From NCBI RefSeq assembly GCF_000237925.1, contig NC_031496.1, positions 17,194,245-17,258,244 on the forward strand: 64,000 nucleotides of DNA. The letters run 5' to 3'. Shown here one piece after another: positions 25,801 through 31,800 of the stretch. The notes under the pieces were generated by a model. It worked only from the letters and a program-made list of their open reading frames with translations, was not told the origin of the DNA and did no database searches. The stretch is from Schistosoma mansoni (lineage: Eukaryota > Platyhelminthes > Trematoda > Strigeidida > Schistosomatidae). A program made the translations under genes and the position numbers. The stretch's first letter is position 1. The number at the start of each line of letters is the position of its first letter.

Positions 25801-28800
25801 CGTTAGATAAGATTCATTGTGATTCCCTCCTTTTTTGTTCAGATGCTTTGATAATTCTAGATCCATGAGATTCCCATCCTATAAGTGGCTCCAGAGGTCA
25901 ACTATTATGGAGTCATATGGATGAGTTCCTCTACCTTATGCATTACGATTTTAGAACCTTTGAACCTCTTTCTAACCTTGACAAGTTTTTGGACCATGTA
26001 AAAGAAGTGTATCCACTTTAATTCTTTGGTTTAATATAACATTTTTACTCTATACTAACTGTTTCCTGATTGGCTAATATCTATCAATGTTACTTAGGCT
26101 TCGTTCAAAGGTCGTCCATAAAATATAGTCTCGTCACGTGCTCCACTGTCTAGCTCAGATCACTAAAGTATATGAAAAGCATGGAAAAGTTACACTCTCA
26201 CATCAGACCCAGAAAGTCAAATATAGGAATTAATCAGAAGAAAACATTAAAAATCTGAAAAACATGTTTCGTACGACTAACTGTGAATTATTTACAGATG
26301 ACTCACTGGAAAACACGACTGATGTTATCACTTGTTATCTTAAATTATATTTCGATATTTGTTGTCCCACTGAAACTAATTTTTTAAAGATTTGATCAAC
26401 TTACATCCCCACAACTAAAACGACTGAGGAGGGTAAAAGAATGTATAGGGAGAAAAACTCTGTTGAGGTTTGTAAGCTAAATGGTCTAATAAACCTAGAG
26501 ATTAGACGTCTCAACTCCATGTTTGCTCAGAAACTCCTATCTTGTAGAAACTCTCCAAGTATGTGGAAACTCTTTATAGAACTTACAGGTGACAGGCAGA
26601 TTGGAAGCGATAACCACCTGAATGTTTGTGACTTAAATAAGTCTTTTGTACGTCAGTCATCTGATGTCATGCTCCCTATATCCACAGGTTTAAAAATCGG
26701 GTTTTAAGTGTGGAGTTACCAAGTAACTTTTTGTCTGACAGAATTCAGCCTCACAACGCAAGGTGTGAGGAAATGCACCTTCAGTTTCTCTTGATAAAGC
26801 TAGAGAAATAGCACCAAAAACATGAATATAATGGGTCAAACGCCAGAAATATTTGGGTGGGATCTTGTTTCCGGGATCCTATTACTGTAATTCGGAAGTT
26901 TCTCTGAAAGGGCAGAACCAGCTTTTAACCAGATAGTCCTGTACAAATTAAAATGATAAAACAATGACTAAACTCTATTTGAGGCTTATCTGTGCGACTC
27001 ACTACATACTGTATAAATATTCACATGAGTGTTTCCTGTATGATCATTTTACTAATGGAATTCTGTTACCGAATTTATTCCCTGATCAAAAATCCACTTT
27101 AATCACAAACTGATCTTGCATCCCATGCTTCTTTGATGTGTGTCAGTACTGGTATGTTCCGTTCTTCCTGGAACCAGTTTTACTGTAACCGTTTACATCT
27201 GCGACAAGGAATTTATATATGCTTTCTGTACTTGCACCTGTTACCCCTCATGAAAGCATAGGCCGCCTAGTGGGTAGGTGACAGTGAGTGAAAACATAAT
27301 CTGCCATCTTCCACAGAAAAAATTTTCGTGAAATATGCGGACAACCTCACTGTATGTATGCCAATTTCTACCTCTTTACATCCCATGGAGGTTGTGAAGA
27401 TATGACCGACAAGCTTATTTTGTAAATAGTTTTTAATATTATTTGTATTTGTTTTGTCAATTTTTCACTGTATGTACATTCATCATTAAATGACTGTACA
27501 TGTTGTTTTAGTCAATGACCTTGAAGACACTTTCCGTTGTGATTCCAACATAGCGTGACATCTTCTTTCTGGCTAACAAATACATTAATACTCACACATC
27601 CCTCGTTCTGTTTTCATTCGAGATTGAGTTAACTTAGTTCTAAAACAAATATTATTTACATTCATAGACTGAGAAAGTGAATACATCATATCTTACTTTG
27701 GATTACAATACTGGGGAGATCATCGATACGTTTGGAATTACTAAGCATCTATAATTGTGGATTTATTGTACCAGATCAAAGCCGAACACGCATCATTTTG
27801 GGTGAACTTAAGTAAAGTCCCATTATTTATTGTATTTGTAACATTTAACTTGTATATATTAATATTACTATTGGTTGTTATTAACTTTGTTGATATCTTT
27901 TGCTTTTATATATTGTCTGGTCCACCACAATTATGTGAAGATTTTAGGAGAAGTTTTATAATAGGACGAAACGGCCGTCCAATACTTTCAGGTTATTATT
28001 AATTGGCACGACACCATTTTTTGTTTTTTTTGACATTATGGACTCCCCTAATAAACTTATCGATATTGATAGCCCATCAACCAACCCCTTTCATTCATCA
28101 CAGCCAGAAGATAATGTTTTAAACTCAATCAACGCTATTTCTGAACTAAGATTACCAACATACGGTGTTAATAATCCCAGGATCTGGTTTGCACAGGTTG
28201 AGGCATTATTTTTGGCGAGGGGTATACGTTCACAGGCGACTAAATATGCCCACATCGTCGGTGCACTACCTATAGATGTAGCAACGGAAGTCGGTGACCT
28301 GATAGATAACGTACCAGAAACGGACCCCTATGACAAAATAAAAGCCGCAGTAATCCACCGTACTTCGCAGTCTGATGAAAAACGCTTACAGCAACTACTC
28401 ACCGCATGCGAGTTAGGGGACAAAAGACCTTCACAGTTGCTTAGACATATGAGACAACTAGCAGGCTCATACAAGTTAGACGAAGCATTACTTAAGCAGA
28501 TGTGGTTACAAAGGTTACCACATAACGTCAGACAAATCCTCAGCATATCAGGAGCCTCTATCAGTCTTGATGAGTTAGCAGACATGGCCGATAAGATGAT
28601 AGAAATATATCCCGATAGTCGCGGCGTTAGCGCGATACAATCCTCAAGTAGAGAAAACATGAGCGACGCACCCAACATCCAACAACAAATAACACTGTTA
28701 ACACAGCAGCTAGCATCACTGCAGGCGACTGTTTCCACCATCCATTCTCGACCTCCCAGATCTACGTCCAGAAGGAGATCAGTATCCAGACATCGTCTTA

Positions 28801-31800
28801 GGTCACCTAAGCGGGCAGCCGGAATTTGTTGGTATCATTCGAATTATGGTGAGAAAGCACGTCGTTGCACAAAACCGTGCAACTTTAAGACAAACAACCC
28901 AAACTATCAGGGAAACGAAGTGGCCAGACAGTAATGGCGGCAGCTGTTACTGGCCAACATGTTAGCCGCCTATTTCACGTCTGGGATCGCATTTCTGGCT
29001 CGGATTTTTTAGTCGATACTGGAGCAGAAATCAGCATCATCCCACTCCATCTCTCCCGCAGACAACAGACAACAAGTACTAAACTGTCCCTAATAGCGGC
29101 TAACGAATCAGTTATCAAAACTTACGGAGAGCAATCTCTTATATTAGACCTCGGGCTCCGCAGAAGATTCACATGGGTATTCATAGTTGCTCAAGTCAAA
29201 CGACCCATCCTCGGGGCCGATTTTCTTAGTGCGTACAACCTGTTAGTAGATATGACCAACAAGAGATTAATCGACGTAGACACACGTTTACAGGTAAATG
29301 GTACGCTCTCCAACGACAACGAAATCCATGGTGTTTGAATAATGAAACCTGTGAACAACATCTTCAACGACATTCTAACAGAATACCAGTGCATTACGAA
29401 ATCAGATTACCAAAAGGAAGGTAACCCACAGTTGGTGCAACACCATATCACTACCACCGGACCACCCATTCGCGCCAGGGCGAGAAGACTCCCTCCAAAC
29501 AAGTTGCAGTTCGCTAAGAGAGAATTCGAACACATGATGCAACTTGGAATAATCAGACAATCCAACAGTCCTTGGGCCTCGCCGCTGCATATGGTTCCCA
29601 AGAAAGATCAAGACTGGCGCCCATGTGGAGATTATCGCCGATTGAATAACCAGACTATTCCAGACCGGTATCCGATCCCTCATCTACATGATTTTTCTTT
29701 AAATCTACATGGAAAACAGATTTTTTCAAAGTTAGATCTCGTCCGAGCATACCATCAAATACCGATGGCACCTGAGGATATCGAAAAAACAGCCGTAATC
29801 ACACCTTTTGGCTTGTTTGAATTCTTGAGGATACCTTTCGGACTAAAAAACGCCGCTCAAACCTTTCAGAGATTTATGGACGAAGTAACTAGAGGTTTAG
29901 ATTTTGTGTTTGTTTTTCAGTTAGTCTGTCAATGGCTGTAGTACATCGGCACAATTTGGTAGAAATCGTCGATAAAAATTACATGTTCCAAGGAAACGAT
30001 GCAGTGATTTTACTGAGGTTGGTTCTGGATAGCTGGTGATGGCTTTGACTTTATCTTCAAGCGGTTTAATTCCTTGAGAATCAATGTGGTGTCCCAAGAA
30101 TCCCAGAGATGAGGCGCCAAATATACACTTCGAAGGGTTGATTACAACACCATAACTTTTGAAACGTTCAAAAAGCGTGTGTAAGTGTTGAACATGTTCT
30201 TCAGTGGAAGAACTAGCGATCAAAACATCGTCGATATAGACAAACACAAAATCTAAACCTCTAGTTACTTCGTCCATAAATCTCTGAAAGGTTTGAGCGG
30301 CGTTTTTTAGTCCGAAAGGTATCCTCAAGAATTCAAACAAGCCAAAAGGTGTGATTACGGCTGTTTTTTCGATATCCTCAGGTGCCATCGGTATTTGATG
30401 GTATGCTCGGACGAGATCTAACTTTGAAAAAATCTGTTTTCCATGTAGATTTAAAGAAAAATCATGTAGATGAGGGATCGGATACCGGTCTGGAATAGTC
30501 TGGTTATTCAATCGGCGATAATCTCCACATGGGCGCCAGTCTTGATCTTTCTTGGGAACCATATGCAGCGGCGAGGCCCAAGGACTGTTGGATTGTCTGA
30601 TTATTCCAAGTTGCATCATGTGTTCGAATTCTCTCTTAGCGAACTGCAACTTGTTTGGAGGGAGTCTTCTCGCCCTGGCGCGAATGGGTGGTCCGGTGGT
30701 AGTGATATGGTGTTGCACCAACTGTGGGTTACCTTCCTTTTGGTAATCTGATTTCGTAATGCACTGGTATTCTGTTAGAATGTCGTTGAAGATGTTGTTC
30801 ACAGGTTTCATTATTCAAACACCATGGATTTCGTTGTCGTTGGAGAGCGTACCATTTACCTGTAAACGTGTGTCTACGTCGATTAATCTCTTGTTGGTCA
30901 TATCTACTAACAGGTTGTACGCACTAAGAAAATCGGCCCCGAGGATGGGTCGTTTGACTTGAGCAACTATGAATACCCATGTGAATCTTCTGCGGAGCCC
31001 GAGGTCTAATATAAGAGATTGCTCTCCGTAAGTTTTGATAACTGATTCGTTAGCCGCTATTAGGGACAGTTTAGTACTTGTTGTCTGTTGTCTGCGGGAG
31101 AGATGGAGTGGGATGATGCTGATTTCTGCTCCAGTATCGACTAAAAAATCCGAGCCAGAAATGCGATCCCAGACGTGAAATAGGCGGCTAACATGTTGGC
31201 CAGTAACAGCTGCCGCCATTACTGTCTGGCCACTTCGTTTCCCTGATAGTTTGGGTTGTTTGTCTTAAAGTTGCACGGTTTTGTGCAACGACGTGCTTTC
31301 TCACCATAATTCGAATGATACCAACAAATTCCGGCTGCCCGCTTAGGTGACCTAAGACGATGTCTGGATACTGATCTCCTTCTGGACGTAGATCTGGGAG
31401 GTCGAGAATGGATGGTGGAAACAGTCGCCTGCAGTGATGCTAGCTGCTGTGTTAACAGTGTTATTTGTTGTTGGATGTTGGGTGCGTCGCTCATGTTTTC
31501 TCTACTTGAGGATTGTATCGCGCTAACGCCGCGACTATCGGGATATATTTCTATCATCTTATCGGCCATGTCTGCTAACTCATCAAGACTGATAGAGGCT
31601 CCTGATATGCTGAGGATTTGTCTGACGTTATGTGGTAACCTTTGTAACCACATCTGCTTAAGTAATGCTTCGTCTAACTTGTATGAGCCTGCTAGTTGTC
31701 TCATATGTCTAAGCAACTGTGAAGGTCTTTTGTCCCCTAACTCGCATGCGGTGAGTAGTTGCTGTAAGCGTTTTTCATCAGACTGCGAAGTACGGTGGAT

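Larger units (their letters stand above)
27393..29911 (+). mobile_element. Partial Ty3/gypsy element, left palindrome arm
   Basis: A 537-bp LTR, then gag, protease and the beginning of reverse transcriptase, in sense orientation. The later pol parts and the second LTR are not here. The gag Cys motif (CWYH...C...C) is of the CHCC kind that marks the CsRn1/Boudicca branch in trematodes; branch placement is inferred. The same parts occur inverted at 30,242-32,762 with identical translations, so both are young. It is a broken, incomplete copy. It lies in SFI1-like intron 8. Confidence 0.85.

Noticed and set aside
27960-27990. Complete hammerhead in the left gypsy leader
   Set aside because: Only the 3' half (gaaa, helix III, gtc) is present; no ctgatga-type core lies upstream, so no full ribozyme can be called.
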